DNA of 46,997 nucleotides from DASTBU01 sp035711845. GTDB lineage: Bacteria; Acidobacteriota; Vicinamibacteria; Vicinamibacterales; 2-12-FULL-66-21. This document shows positions 1-7,626 of the stretch, piece by piece; position 1 is the stretch's first letter; each line of letters begins with the position of its first letter. Location: NCBI GenBank assembly GCA_035711845.1, contig DASTBU010000045.1, positions 1 to 46,997 on the forward strand, read 5' to 3'. Under the pieces are notes generated by a model. That model was not told where the DNA came from. It worked only from the letters and a program-made list of their open reading frames with translations, and made no database searches. Made by a program: the position numbers and the translations under genes.

Positions 1-156
1 GGCACACTGGTGTGGCCCAATGGCGCCGACTTCGATCCAACGACCCTTCACGACTGGCCAAACGTCGCCGAGGAGCTTGCCGAACGGGCGCGTGCCTGGG
101 CGAACTCGCCCGGCGAACAGCGGGCTAACAGGCGAATGGAGCCGACGCGCCGCTGA
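1..156 (+). CDS. DUF2442-like protein, C-terminal part
   Basis: Only the last 51 codons are inside the window, read in frame 1 up to TGA at 154-156. The peptide begins GTLVWPNGADFDPTTLHDW, which matches what I recall of the C-terminal end of DUF2442 proteins (a small domain, common in toxin-antitoxin-like and cassette-borne genes, with a W-P-N-G-A-D signature). The final residues, ANRRMEPTRR, are encoded by the left arm of the attC-like site at 123-194. Genes ending inside their own recombination site are typical of integron cassettes. The 5' part lies outside the window. No biochemical function is assigned; the family name is from memory of the motif. Confidence 0.65.
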   Translation, partial: GTLVWPNGADFDPTTLHDWPNVAEELAERARAWANSPGEQRANRRMEPTRR

Positions 157-194
157 TTCATGCCGGCGCGCGGCGCATTCGCAGGACGTTAGGC
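123..194 (+). other. attC-like integron recombination site
   Basis: An imperfect inverted repeat of 72 bp is bounded by GGCTAAC (123-129) and GTTAGGC (188-194), which correspond to the R'' and R' core boxes of attC sites (RYYYAAC and GTTRRRY; the left box departs at one position). The arms pair over CGAATG, GCCG and CGCGCCG blocks with single unpaired bases, as in the extrahelical bases of attC hairpins. The upstream gene stops inside the site at 156. GTTAGGCTGC recurs at 1602 and, inverted and slightly altered, at 2293. Confidence 0.7.
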
Positions 195-285
195 TGCGAT
201 ATGCACCGCTGACATCGAGCAAGGACGGTCACGAACCCAGAATTGCTACTGCTGACGTACGGAGACTGACGATCGAACGAACGCA

Positions 286-310
286 GGCTAACAGCCGAAT
301 GGAGCCGAAC
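286..310 (+). repeat. left-arm attC remnant
   Basis: GGCTAACAGCCGAATGGAGC is a near copy of the left arm of the site at 123-194 (GGCTAACAGGCGAATGGAGC). No matching right arm or GTTRRRY box follows, and coding sequence begins 25 bases later. The piece between the two sites (195-285) contains no gene that I can support. It looks like a half-site left by a deletion or an illegitimate junction. Confidence 0.5.
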
Positions 311-334
311 AGACACGAGAGGCCAAGGCCAAAC

Positions 335-751
335 ATGTCGACGGTCACCGTTTATCGGCTGAGTATCTGGTTGCCGATTCTCGTTCCGGCTGCCGTCATC
401 TTTGCGGCGAGTACCTTTGAACTCCGGTTAGCGGACGGCGTGCTGTGGGAGGTCTTTGGGTATTCGCTTCTATACGGCGGGCTGCCATACAGCGTCCTCG
501 CCATCTGGGCTACCTGGGTGGTGGGCCGTCACTCCGAAGTTGAGATCCGGCGCCTCATGTTTCGGGCGCCACTGCTGATGGCCGCTGTCTTCGTCCCACT
601 GGCGCTGGTCGTCGGGTTCGCAGTGGGCGCACCGGGCCCATACTCTGCTGTGGCGGCGCTCGGCTTCCTCATTATTCTTCCGTTGGGATACGGGTATGTA
701 GGTGTCGCCGTTCTGCTGAGGCGCGGTCTCGGTCCGCGATCACCCATTTGA
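335..751 (+). CDS. small integral membrane protein
   Basis: The product is 138 residues, starting at the ATG of MSTVTVYRLSIW. The open frame continues upstream to 20, but that part is attC-derived and low in hydrophobicity, so I chose the internal ATG. There are four likely membrane segments: about residues 8-26 (WLPILVPAAVIFAAS), 36-58, 75-97 and 103-125. A short basic tail (RRGLGPRSPI) follows. No family is recognised. Its position in the cassette-like stretch, after a half attC, suggests a cassette gene of unknown role. The start is uncertain because no clear Shine-Dalgarno sequence precedes it. Confidence 0.5.
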   Translation: MSTVTVYRLSIWLPILVPAAVIFAASTFELRLADGVLWEVFGYSLLYGGLPYSVLAIWATWVVGRHSEVEIRRLMFRAPLLMAAVFVPLALVVGFAVGAPGPYSAVAALGFLIILPLGYGYVGVAVLLRRGLGPRSPI

Positions 752-865
752 GCAGCACGGTGCCGGGAGACCAGCCATTGCCTTGTGGACGTGTTCGACT
801 TCGCCAAGATCGAGGACGGTTCGGACGGGCACATCGTTCACAGAAGTCCGACGACACCCTTCGCA

Positions 866-931
866 ATGTCCAAGGTTGTCGCAATCATGCCCATGTCGCT
901 CGACGGCTACATCGCCGACCTCAACGATGGC
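866..931 (+). pseudogene. N-terminal fragment of a RibD/DHFR-like reductase
   Basis: The 22 codons from ATG read MSKVVAIMPMSLDGYIADLN and then DG. This is the characteristic N-terminus of small dihydrofolate-reductase-family proteins (RibD C-terminal domain; S-L-D-G-Y-I-A is the family signature). Homology appears to stop after DG, and the frame continues as unrelated sequence into 1156. The rest of the roughly 190-residue protein is missing, so this is a truncated fragment. Confidence 0.55.
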
Positions 932-1002
932 AATCGGTTCAGTAGAATCACACCGGGCAGTGAGAGTGCGGTCCAACGTCAGGCCGCATCGGCGAGGCGT
1001 TC

Positions 1003-1299
1003 ATGTCCGAGGATTCAACTGAGAGGCTTTCCCGCGCCTTACGCTGGTCAGGCTGGGTTCCGTTGGCTTCTGTGCTCGGAATCGAGCTGTACATCCGCAA
1101 CTTCGATGGCTGGGGGGCGTGGGCTTCGGCCCCGCTGTTACTGGTTCCTGCGATAATCAGCCTCCCTGTCGTGATTCTCGGCCTCTCCGAGTGCGTGGCA
1201 GCAACCCGCACACGGGCGCCGCGCCTTGAAGCCTTTCTCTGGACATTGGTTGCAGCGGTCCCAATTGTCTGGCTCGGCGTCCGGCGCTACTTTATGTAG
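1003..1299 (+). CDS. small membrane protein, 98 aa
   Basis: The product is 98 residues with three likely membrane segments: about residues 15-33 (WSGWVPLASVLGIELYI), 40-63 (SAPLLLVPAIISLPVVILGL) and 75-95. GAGG at 993-996 lies about six bases before the ATG and supports this start. No family is recognised. A degenerate attC-like repeat follows at about 1325-1380, giving the gene-then-site order expected of a cassette. Function unknown. Confidence 0.5.
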   Translation: MSEDSTERLSRALRWSGWVPLASVLGIELYIRNFDGWGAWASAPLLLVPAIISLPVVILGLSECVAATRTRAPRLEAFLWTLVAAVPIVWLGVRRYFM

Positions 1300-1324
1300 C
1301 AGCTGGAGTCAGCAATGGCCTGGC

Positions 1325-1380
1325 AATCGGTTGCAGCGGACGGTCCGCCGCGCGCCCCGCGGCTGAACCGGAGCGTCAGA
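1325..1380 (+). other. degenerate attC-like inverted repeat
   Basis: CGGTTGCAGCGG on the left pairs with CGCGGCTGAACCG on the right, apart from single extra bases, around a GC-rich centre (GTCCGCCGCGCGCCC). The expected terminal box GTTRRRY is replaced by GTCAGAG at about 1375. I read it as a decayed cassette site behind the 98-residue gene. The boundaries are approximate. Confidence 0.4.
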
Positions 1381-1382
1381 GC

Positions 1383-1598
1383 GTGACGATTGATTCTACG
1401 AAAATGATTCGGAAATACATCCAGACTGGCACGCGGCTGCCGGTGAAGCTCTCGACCCGGGAACGCGACCTCGTCGTGGAACGGGCGTTCCTGGATCCTG
1501 AGATCGAGGCGGAACTACGCCAGGCTGTTCCAGTCGGATCAAAGCTCGTCGTCAACCTGAATCTCGACGACCTCGACGATCTGCTTGGGTGCGTATAA
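1383..1598 (+). CDS. short protein, possibly a truncated pRiA4b ORF-3-like protein
   Basis: 71 residues from a GTG start; GGAG lies about ten bases upstream. The sequence is hydrophilic and looks coding: LPVKLSTRERDLVVER followed by LVVNLNLDDLDDLLGCV. The LPVKLS..ERDL and L.LDDL.DL.G pieces recall the C-terminal region of plasmid pRiA4b ORF-3-type proteins, in which LDDL is followed by more sequence. Here it stops abruptly three bases before the GTTAGGC core box at 1602, so it may be cut by a recombination event. The family link is tentative. Confidence 0.4.
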   Translation: MTIDSTKMIRKYIQTGTRLPVKLSTRERDLVVERAFLDPEIEAELRQAVPVGSKLVVNLNLDDLDDLLGCV

Positions 1599-1601
1599 GT
1601 C

Positions 1602-1612
1602 GTTAGGCTGCC
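1602..1612 (+). repeat. attC core box / left copy of inverted repeat
   Basis: GTTAGGCTGCC repeats the R' end of the attC-like site (188-197) for ten bases and is inverted, with one mismatch, at 2283-2293. The pair brackets the toxin-antitoxin genes. Confidence 0.5.
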
Positions 1613-1616
1613 TGAA

Positions 1617-2024
1617 TCACCCGCGCTTCGAACTGTGCCGCCGAGTCCAATTGGCGAGTGCTTCTTCTGAGGCACTGCCATCGGCGAGGGCCAAGAACTC
1701 CGTGACGACGTCGGCGTCCGTTGCAGTGAAGTCGTGACCGTTCACGCCGAGGAAGGTGACCATGGCCAAGAACCCGATGCGTTTGTTGCCGTCGCGGTAC
1801 GGATGGTTCTGTACAAGCCCAAACGCGTAAGCCGCTGCAAGCATCGGCACGTCAGTGCGATCCGCGTAGTGCCACTTCTGCTTCGGCCTGGGCAGAGCCG
1901 ACTCGAGAGCGTTTTCGTCCCGAACTCCCGGCAGACCACCATGTTCGCGAAGTTGGTCGTTGTGGATCGCATCGACGACCAGCCGGCTCAGCCAGTTGGG
2001 TTCAGACCGCGAGCGCCTGGCCAC
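1617..2024 (-). CDS. doc: Doc-type Fic-fold toxin
   Basis: The product is 135 residues, from GTG at 2022-2024, which is normal for Doc (death-on-curing) toxins. The Fic signature H-P-Y-R-D-G-N-K-R is at residues 74-82, and the upstream Doc segment DQLREHGGLPGVRDENALES is at about 23-42. Known Doc proteins phosphorylate elongation factor Tu and block translation; the HPxRDGNKR form (K where AMP-transferring Fic enzymes have G) is the Doc variant. The gene follows the antitoxin by three bases on the minus strand, so the two are cotranscribed and probably coupled. The pair is inverted relative to the other small genes here and flanked by inverted core-box repeats. Confidence 0.88.
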   Translation of the reverse strand: MARRSRSEPNWLSRLVVDAIHNDQLREHGGLPGVRDENALESALPRPKQKWHYADRTDVPMLAAAYAFGLVQNHPYRDGNKRIGFLAMVTFLGVNGHDFTATDADVVTEFLALADGSASEEALANWTRRHSSKRG

Positions 2025-2027
2025 CGG

Positions 2028-2255
2028 CTATTTCGCCAATTCTCGGAGGGCATTGCGGTACTTCTTCGCGGCCTTGGCGGCAACTCGCAACGCCCGTTCA
2101 ACGTCGGGATTGTAGGGCGTCAGGAGAATCCCCCCATCGGTTTCCACTGCCAGGATGCGGTCGCCAGCCTCGAGGCGCAGGCGGTCGGCCATGTCCTTGG
2201 GCAGCGTGGCGCTCACCGAGCCCCCGGCCTGACGGAGGGTCACTTCCTTGGTCAT
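2028..2255 (-). CDS. AbrB/SpoVT-type antitoxin
   Basis: A 75-residue protein with a swapped-hairpin AbrB-type DNA-binding N-terminus: TLRQAGGSVSATLPKDMADR followed by LRLEAGDRILAVETDGGILLTPY. The C-terminal tail (about 50-75) is helical and basic, suited to wrapping the toxin. It should neutralise the Doc protein encoded three bases downstream and repress their common promoter, which would lie in the short gap at 2256-2286. The ATG start is at 2253-2255. Most Doc toxins are paired with Phd-type antitoxins; AbrB-type partners also occur. Confidence 0.85.
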   Translation of the reverse strand: MTKEVTLRQAGGSVSATLPKDMADRLRLEAGDRILAVETDGGILLTPYNPDVERALRVAAKAAKKYRNALRELAK

Positions 2256-2282
2256 GGCGCCATGGTAGCATATTTGTGCTAC

Positions 2283-2293
2283 GGCAACCTAAC
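2283..2293 (-). repeat. right copy of inverted core-box repeat
   Basis: Read on the minus strand it is GTTAGGTTGCC, one mismatch from 1602-1612. It fits the GTTRRRY core box and lies directly upstream of the antitoxin gene, as a cassette boundary would for a cassette in the opposite orientation. Confidence 0.45.
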
Positions 2294-2377
2294 CGACTCC
2301 GAAATCGAAACGATCATCCGCGAGGTGGGGGAGTTCCAGAACTTGATCGACTGTGTCAGTGCTGTCTGGCCGAGGCC

Positions 2378-3085
2378 CTACTTTCGCCGGCGACTTCGCC
2401 AGCCGACGGCCAGCAAGCCGATCCCAACCAGCGCGACGGACGCGGGTTCCGGCACGGTCGTCTCGTTGAAGGCGATGTTGTCCACCTCGAACGCGTAGTT
2501 CGAGCTCGTGGCGACGACACGGTTGAAGGCCAGCGTGGAGTTGACGTTCACGTACATCGTGCCGTTTTCGCCCAAGGTCTCGTGTACTCCATGCTCGCCC
2601 AAGAGCGCCAGCACGTCGGAACCGGTCAGGGCTCCCACTAGCGTCGAGCCGTTGAAGAACGACAGCGTGTTGTAATCGTCCGCGGACCCCCACAGCAGGC
2701 CGAAGTACTGTTGCGGCGTGAGGAAGGTGAACGTGGCCTGGGCCGCGCCGCCCGTCGCACCCATCGATCCGCTGCTCACGTAGGTCGTGTCATCCAGCCC
2801 GCTCCCGATATTCCCGAAACCAGTACCATTCAACCCGGACAGATAGGGTGCGGCGTACTGGCTCGTCACGCTGCCCTGCACCGCCTGCCCGTCGCCCCCG
2901 AACGTCACGGTCATGAAGGTGTCGGGATTGGTCCCGCCGCCTGACCCCATGGTCAGCCAATCGAGATTGTCGCGTGTGACTCCGGTCGGCGCTCCACCGA
3001 CAGCGCAAAACGTAATAAGGTCGGCCTCGGCCTGCCCGACGCCGACGACCGCTACTATGGCGACCGACAACAGGTAACGTTTCAT
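2378..3085 (-). CDS. PEP-CTERM exported protein
   Basis: A 235-residue protein with a cleavable signal peptide (MKRYLLSVAIVAVVGVGQAEA, cut after AEA). Its C-terminus is a classic PEP-CTERM sorting signal: V-P-E-P-A-S, a hydrophobic stretch (VALVGIGLLAVGW) and a basic end (RSRRRK). Such proteins are processed by an exosortase and usually go to the cell surface or extracellular matrix. The body is rich in Gly, Ser, Thr and Asn, with a T-F-T-F-L-T-P-Q-Q-Y-F-G-L-L-W-G-S segment seen in this class. The open frame reaches 3133, but GGGAGACC about eight bases before the internal ATG (3083-3085) supports the shorter start. No exosortase gene is in the window. Confidence 0.85.
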   Translation of the reverse strand: MKRYLLSVAIVAVVGVGQAEADLITFCAVGGAPTGVTRDNLDWLTMGSGGGTNPDTFMTVTFGGDGQAVQGSVTSQYAAPYLSGLNGTGFGNIGSGLDDTTYVSSGSMGATGGAAQATFTFLTPQQYFGLLWGSADDYNTLSFFNGSTLVGALTGSDVLALLGEHGVHETLGENGTMYVNVNSTLAFNRVVATSSNYAFEVDNIAFNETTVPEPASVALVGIGLLAVGWRSRRRK

Positions 3086-3400
3086 GATGGTCTCCCGCGT
3101 CGTCCGGGCGCAGTCGCGCGTTGCGCGAGCCATCGCGGCATCTGCCTGAGAACCGCGCCGGGACTCAACAGTCGTTTATCAACATCCGTGCCTCAGCCAC
3201 TGGGCCAGAATTGCGCCGGTTTCCAGCCAATTCCCCGGCGTGGCGAGTACCGGCACCGCAGTGTCTGTCGATGACCAGAATTGTGTCCGCAGCCACGGCG
3301 CGGTGCGGTTATTTCCATCGAGTCTGACGCGGCACGGCCAGGTTGACGGTTTTGATCCCGGGGGCCCCGGATTGGCTCACAATGTCCGGGGAAGGTTTGT
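3086..3400. other. intergenic region, divergent promoters expected
   Basis: 315 bases between two divergently transcribed genes. I see no supportable coding frame, RNA or repeat. Promoters for both neighbours must lie here, but no clear sigma-70 boxes stand out. Confidence 0.4.
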
Positions 3401-4357
3401 ATGCCGAGCGCTCGAACGAATCGCGTTTCTCAGGCGGCACTGACCCTGACGGTGCTGGCGTTGGCCTCCGCCAGCCTCGCAGGCGGCCAGACAGCGACGT
3501 TCGCCGAGGCCATGCGGCGCGCCCACAGGTACGTGACGCTGTACGAGGACCATGAGCTCTCGACGGTCATTGCGCGCGAGCGCTACCACCAGCAGCTGCT
3601 CGATAGGGACGGGCAGACCAAGGCCGAGCGGACGCTGCTGTCCGACTACCTCCTGCTCCAGCTGCCGAACGAGGATTGGGTGGCGCTGCGGGATGTCTAT
3701 GATGTCGACGGAACCGCGGTGGCCGATCGCGGCGCCCGGCTCAAGGCACTCCTCGCCGTGCCGCGCGAGCAGCTCGAGCGGGGCGTCATGAAGATGGCGC
3801 GTGAAAGCGCGGGCTTCAACCTGGGCGAGCTCTACTATCGGACGGTGAACCTGCCCACCTTTGCGCTTCGGTTTCTGCGTCCAGCGAGCCGGAATCGAAT
3901 CGAGTTCCAGAAGGCAGGCGAGGAAGCGCTGGACGGCACGACAGCGTGGGTCATCGCCTTCAAGGAAGCGAAGGGTCCCACCTTCAGCGCTACGCCCGAC
4001 GGCGACGACGTTCCGGCCGAAGGGCGGTTCTGGATCGATCCGGAGAGCGGGGTCGTCCTTCGATCGGAGATGATCCTCGGCGGCACCCGGCGCGTGCCAG
4101 CCCGCGCGACCATCACCGTCACATACGCGCTGGAGCCCTCGCTCGGCTTCCGTGTCCCGATCGAGATGCGGGAACGCTATGACAACCCGCGGCGCAAGAA
4201 CGCCGATGTCGTCACCGCGCTCGCGACATACTCGGATTTCCGGCGCTTCGATTGGCGGAACCCCGTTCTGCCCGGTGGTGGTTCCGCCGACGCCACACGC
4301 GTCGGTGCAACGACGCGCACGCTGCTCAGCGTCCCACGTGCTCAGCCGGCCCGCTGA
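3401..4357 (+). CDS. exported protein of unknown function
   Basis: 318 residues with an N-terminal signal peptide (about 1-29, ending ASLAGGQ). The mature part contains no membrane segment. The second half (about 175-285) has alternating beta-strand character (GTTAWVIAFKE, GRFWIDPESGVVLRSEM, ATITVTYALEP, FRVPIEMRERY). This is similar in feel to LolA/outer-membrane lipoprotein-sorting folds, where a W-I-D-P-x-S/T-G motif is typical. That points to a periplasmic lipid- or polymer-binding role, but it is inference. The last 32 bases overlap the end of the convergent GGDEF gene. Confidence 0.65.
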   Translation: MPSARTNRVSQAALTLTVLALASASLAGGQTATFAEAMRRAHRYVTLYEDHELSTVIARERYHQQLLDRDGQTKAERTLLSDYLLLQLPNEDWVALRDVYDVDGTAVADRGARLKALLAVPREQLERGVMKMARESAGFNLGELYYRTVNLPTFALRFLRPASRNRIEFQKAGEEALDGTTAWVIAFKEAKGPTFSATPDGDDVPAEGRFWIDPESGVVLRSEMILGGTRRVPARATITVTYALEPSLGFRVPIEMRERYDNPRRKNADVVTALATYSDFRRFDWRNPVLPGGGSADATRVGATTRTLLSVPRAQPAR

Positions 4358-5273
4358 TCTCGACGAGCGATCCGCCCTGGACGCGCACCGCTGTGGAATG
4401 CACGCGAGTGGACTGGCTGTTCTTCGCGCCGTACATCAGCGTATCGGCCCGATGAATCAGCTCGGTCGCGAGCTTCCGCGCCACCCCGCGCCGCTCGGAG
4501 ACGGGTCCCAGACGCAGGCAGACCACCCCGACGTCCACCCGCACGGGACGATCGGCGAGCCGGCGGTCCTCGCGAGTCCAGTCGTGCCGCTCCACGGCAT
4601 CCTTGAAACGGCCGGCAACCTCGGTCGCCTCGAGACAGCCGGGCAGGTCCGGGATCAGGAAGCAGAACTCGTCGCCGCCGAATCGCGCGTGCAGGTCGCG
4701 CGCTTCGCCCGACCGCTCCAGTGCCAGGAAGTCTTCCGAGCGAATCTGGTCCGCGAGGATGCCCGCCACGCGCTCGATGATCCGATCGCCGATCGCGTGG
4801 CCCAGCGTGTCGTTGTACCACTTGAAGCTCGTGATGTCGACGACGCCGACGCCGCACCAGCGGACGCGCTGTTCGACGGCGAGGAACGATTCGAGCCGTT
4901 CCATGAACCAGTCGAAGTTCAGCAGCTTCGTCTTGGGATCGCGGTGCGACTTCTCGGTCAGCTCTGCCACCACCTCCTCGAAGTAGCGCGCGATGTTGCT
5001 GACCGTGACGTCTTTTTCGGTGAGCTGAATCTGCAGCCGCTCCATCTTGGCGGCAAAGCCCTCCGACATGGCCCGGATGGCCTCGTGCTTGGACTCCTCG
5101 ACGAGCTGGCGCTGGCGCGCCAGTACCTGATCGATCGCGAGCAACAGTTCCGATTCGCGCTTCGGGTCGAGCTCGAGTTGGGTCGACACCCATTCCCTCA
5201 GCTCATCCGCGGTCCGCGGAGAGGAGTGGCTCGGGGATCGCGTGGCCGCGGTATGGGGCCTGGACTGGGGCAT
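4326..5273 (-). CDS. diguanylate cyclase (GGDEF protein)
   Basis: 315 residues. Residues about 25-110 form a charged helical region. The GGDEF domain begins with HRDPKTKLLNFDWFMERL (110-127) and carries the intact active-site motif F-G-G-D-E-F at 198-203, so it should convert two GTP to cyclic di-GMP. The inhibitory RxxD site five residues upstream is not conserved (E-A-R-D), which suggests weak product inhibition. There is no membrane segment, so the protein is cytoplasmic. I chose the ATG at 5271-5273; the frame extends to 5456, but that extension has no domain-like sequence. It is convergent with, and overlaps, the preceding gene. Confidence 0.85.
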   Translation of the reverse strand: MPQSRPHTAATRSPSHSSPRTADELREWVSTQLELDPKRESELLLAIDQVLARQRQLVEESKHEAIRAMSEGFAAKMERLQIQLTEKDVTVSNIARYFEEVVAELTEKSHRDPKTKLLNFDWFMERLESFLAVEQRVRWCGVGVVDITSFKWYNDTLGHAIGDRIIERVAGILADQIRSEDFLALERSGEARDLHARFGGDEFCFLIPDLPGCLEATEVAGRFKDAVERHDWTREDRRLADRPVRVDVGVVCLRLGPVSERRGVARKLATELIHRADTLMYGAKNSQSTRVHSTAVRVQGGSLVEISGPAEHVGR

Positions 5274-5638
5274 CGTTCGTCTTCGTGAAAGCGAGGGATC
5301 GATCGCCCGCGCGCGTTGGCAGAGTTCAGCCGGGACCGGCGGCGGACAAAACTGAAATGTCGCGCCCGCATCAGCTCGGCGCGAGATCGCGTGTCGCTCG
5401 CGCTGCCTGTAAGCAATCATCGGGCCGAAGGACGAGGTAGCCCTTCGGACGGACATCTGGCCGCGTTTGTGGCCGGTTGGATGAACTCCGCGTCACCTCC
5501 CCACGAAAGTTGGCACCGGCTTACCCCGATCGTGCGACCGCATGGTGACATCCAGCGGTACGCGGGCTGTAGTCCCAGCGGACGCAGCCGGATTCCTCTT
5601 CCCGTTCCACGGATTCCATCCTATTGTCGTGTCGTCGC
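5274..5638. other. intergenic region between divergent genes
   Basis: 365 bases with no gene, RNA or repeat that I can support. The open frames crossing it are upstream extensions of the flanking genes without recognisable protein sequence. Confidence 0.35.
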
Positions 5639-6748
5639 ATGTGGCCCATCGTCCGCAAGGCGTTCGCGGAGGCGAGCCCGGAGATCCGGAGGCAGTTCCG
5701 CCTGATCGTGGTGTTCTGGCTGGCTGTGATCGCCCTCCAGATCTGGGACAGCCGTGACGGCCGGGGCGCGGCGGGCGTCGCGGAGTTCCTGAGCGCGCTG
5801 CTCGGCACGACAGGTGTCGCGCTGCTGGGTGTGGCGCACACGCTCCAGAGAACAATGGAGGAGGCATCGGCCCGGCAGGCGCCTTCGGAAGCCGACGCCG
5901 TTCAGCAGGTCCTCCGTACGCTCCCCGCGCTCGGATTCGCGGCGGGCGCGGTGCTCGGCGGCGCGGCCGTGCTCATGCTGCTCCGGGCGCTTCTCGGCGC
6001 CGAGCTGCTGCTTGCGATCGTCGGCGGCACGATTTACGCCGGCGCCGTCATCATCGCCGCACGAACAGTCAACCGTTCGGTCCGCACGCTATTCACCCAC
6101 GCGACGCGGAATGCCAGAGCGGCGGCGGAGGCGAGGAGCGAGGCAGCGGCCGCGCAGCTGTCTGCCCTGCAGGCCCGGATGAATCCGCATTTTCTCTTCA
6201 ACGCGCTGAACACCGTTGCGGCGCTCGTGCGGTCCGACCGCGCCGAAGCCGAACGCGTGGTCGAGGATCTCTCCGATGTTCTGCGGCGGACTCTCGAGCG
6301 ATCTGCCTCGACGATGAGTACGGTACGGGAGGAGATCGATTACGTGCGCGCGTATCTTGCGCTGGAGCAGCAGCGGTTCGGTCCTCGACTGCGGGTCGAA
6401 TGGGCCGTGGCGCCCTCTGCGCTCGAGGCCCGGCTTCCGCCGCTGGTCCTGCAGCCCCTCGTCGAGAATTCCCTCCGGCACGGCCTCGGATCCAGAATCG
6501 AGGGTGGCACCATCAGGCTGGCTGCAACAGTGGCCGCAGGGAGGCTCGTAATCCTGGTTGAAGACGACGGGAACGGGTTCAGCCGTGGATGGCACGAAGG
6601 CACCGGACTCGGCAACCTCCGGCAGCGTCTCTCGACGTCCTACGGGAGCGAGGGAATCCTGACGGTGTCGGACCGCAGACCGGGCTCGAGGGTTGTGGTC
6701 GAGATACCGTTCGCGGCTGCGGAAGGCCCGAGCGCGTCGATCGGGTGA
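5639..6748 (+). CDS. LytS-type sensor histidine kinase
   Basis: 369 residues from the ATG at 5639 (a TTG five codons upstream is the alternative). The N-terminal sensor region has four likely membrane segments (about 22-36, 50-66, 95-115 and 122-141). A short linker leads to the His_kinase domain with M-N-P-H-F-L-F-N-A-L-N, in which His184 is the phosphorylation site. The HATPase part has the N box (LVENSLRHGL) and the G boxes (EDDGNGFS and GTGLGNLRQRL). It phosphorylates the LytTR regulator encoded eight bases downstream. The segment LQIWDSRDGRGAAG resembles one in the small membrane protein at 7627. Confidence 0.93.
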   Translation: MWPIVRKAFAEASPEIRRQFRLIVVFWLAVIALQIWDSRDGRGAAGVAEFLSALLGTTGVALLGVAHTLQRTMEEASARQAPSEADAVQQVLRTLPALGFAAGAVLGGAAVLMLLRALLGAELLLAIVGGTIYAGAVIIAARTVNRSVRTLFTHATRNARAAAEARSEAAAAQLSALQARMNPHFLFNALNTVAALVRSDRAEAERVVEDLSDVLRRTLERSASTMSTVREEIDYVRAYLALEQQRFGPRLRVEWAVAPSALEARLPPLVLQPLVENSLRHGLGSRIEGGTIRLAATVAAGRLVILVEDDGNGFSRGWHEGTGLGNLRQRLSTSYGSEGILTVSDRRPGSRVVVEIPFAAAEGPSASIG

Positions 6749-6756
6749 GACGATTC

Positions 6757-7512
6757 ATGCGGGTGCTGATCGTGGACGACGAGCCTGCGGCGAGACGCCG
6801 GCTGGCTGCGATGATCGAGGAGATCGATCCCAACGGCCTCGCGATCGTCGGAGAAGCGCAAGACGGGCTCGCGGCGCTGGAGCTCGCGCGCGACGCGCGC
6901 CCGGATGTGATTCTGCTCGACATCACGATGCCGGAGATCGATGGGCTGGACGTCGCCCGCCACCTGGCGGAGCCGCGCCCGCTGATTATTTTTCAGACCG
7001 CGCACCACGAGTACGCCCTCCAGGCTTTCGAGCACGAAGCGCTCGACTATGTCGTCAAACCTGTCCGCAAGGAGCGACTGGCGCAGGCGCTCGAACGCGC
7101 AAGGCTGCGGCTGGCCAGCGTGCGCCAGGCGTGGGACGGCACGTCATTGAGCCGGCTCGGCACGGCGATCGGTTACCGGCCTGTCCGGCCCGCGCGCCTG
7201 CTGGTCCGCCATGGTGCTGGCCATCGCCTGGTTCCGCTCGACGAGATCCTGCGCTTCTCCGCAGGCGGCGGCGTCGTCTACGCGCACACGACGAGTGGCG
7301 CCCCCATCGCGGACTACACCCTCAACGAGCTCGAGGAGCGGACCGCCGGCGCCTTCGTCCGGACCAGCCGTGGCGATCTCGTCAACGTCGCCCACGTGCA
7401 GCGCATCGCGAGCAACGGGGATGGGTCGGCTACGATCACGCTGTCGGACTCGTCCACTGTTCGGGTCAGTCGCCGCCGTGCCGCCGAGGTCCGGCGCGCG
7501 CTCGCGGGGTGA
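6757..7512 (+). CDS. LytTR-family response regulator
   Basis: 251 residues. The receiver domain (1-115) has the acidic pair D8-D9, phospho-acceptor Asp55 (ILLDITMPEIDG), Thr81 and Lys101. The C-terminal half (about 145-250) is a LytTR DNA-binding domain: LLVRHGAGHRLVPLDEILRF, then the strand and loop that ends TSRGDLVNVAHVQRI. Such regulators bind direct repeats upstream of target promoters. The gene follows the kinase gene by eight bases, so they form an operon. The membrane-protein gene 114 bases downstream is a plausible target or third member. Confidence 0.94.
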   Translation: MRVLIVDDEPAARRRLAAMIEEIDPNGLAIVGEAQDGLAALELARDARPDVILLDITMPEIDGLDVARHLAEPRPLIIFQTAHHEYALQAFEHEALDYVVKPVRKERLAQALERARLRLASVRQAWDGTSLSRLGTAIGYRPVRPARLLVRHGAGHRLVPLDEILRFSAGGGVVYAHTTSGAPIADYTLNELEERTAGAFVRTSRGDLVNVAHVQRIASNGDGSATITLSDSSTVRVSRRRAAEVRRALAG

Positions 7513-7626
7513 TGGCCCGCTCATCGGCCGATTTGACCGTTCGTCCGCTTCTCTCCGACCGTCCCCGCAGGCCCGCCGCATAGTCGCCCCATATCCGGTC
7601 CGTCCGATTCCGAAAGCGAGGCTGAC

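Noticed and set aside
785..865. Possible SnoaL-like fragment before the RibD/DHFR fragment (V-D-V-F-D-F-A-K-I-E-D-G)
   Set aside because: The similarity is too short to support a call.
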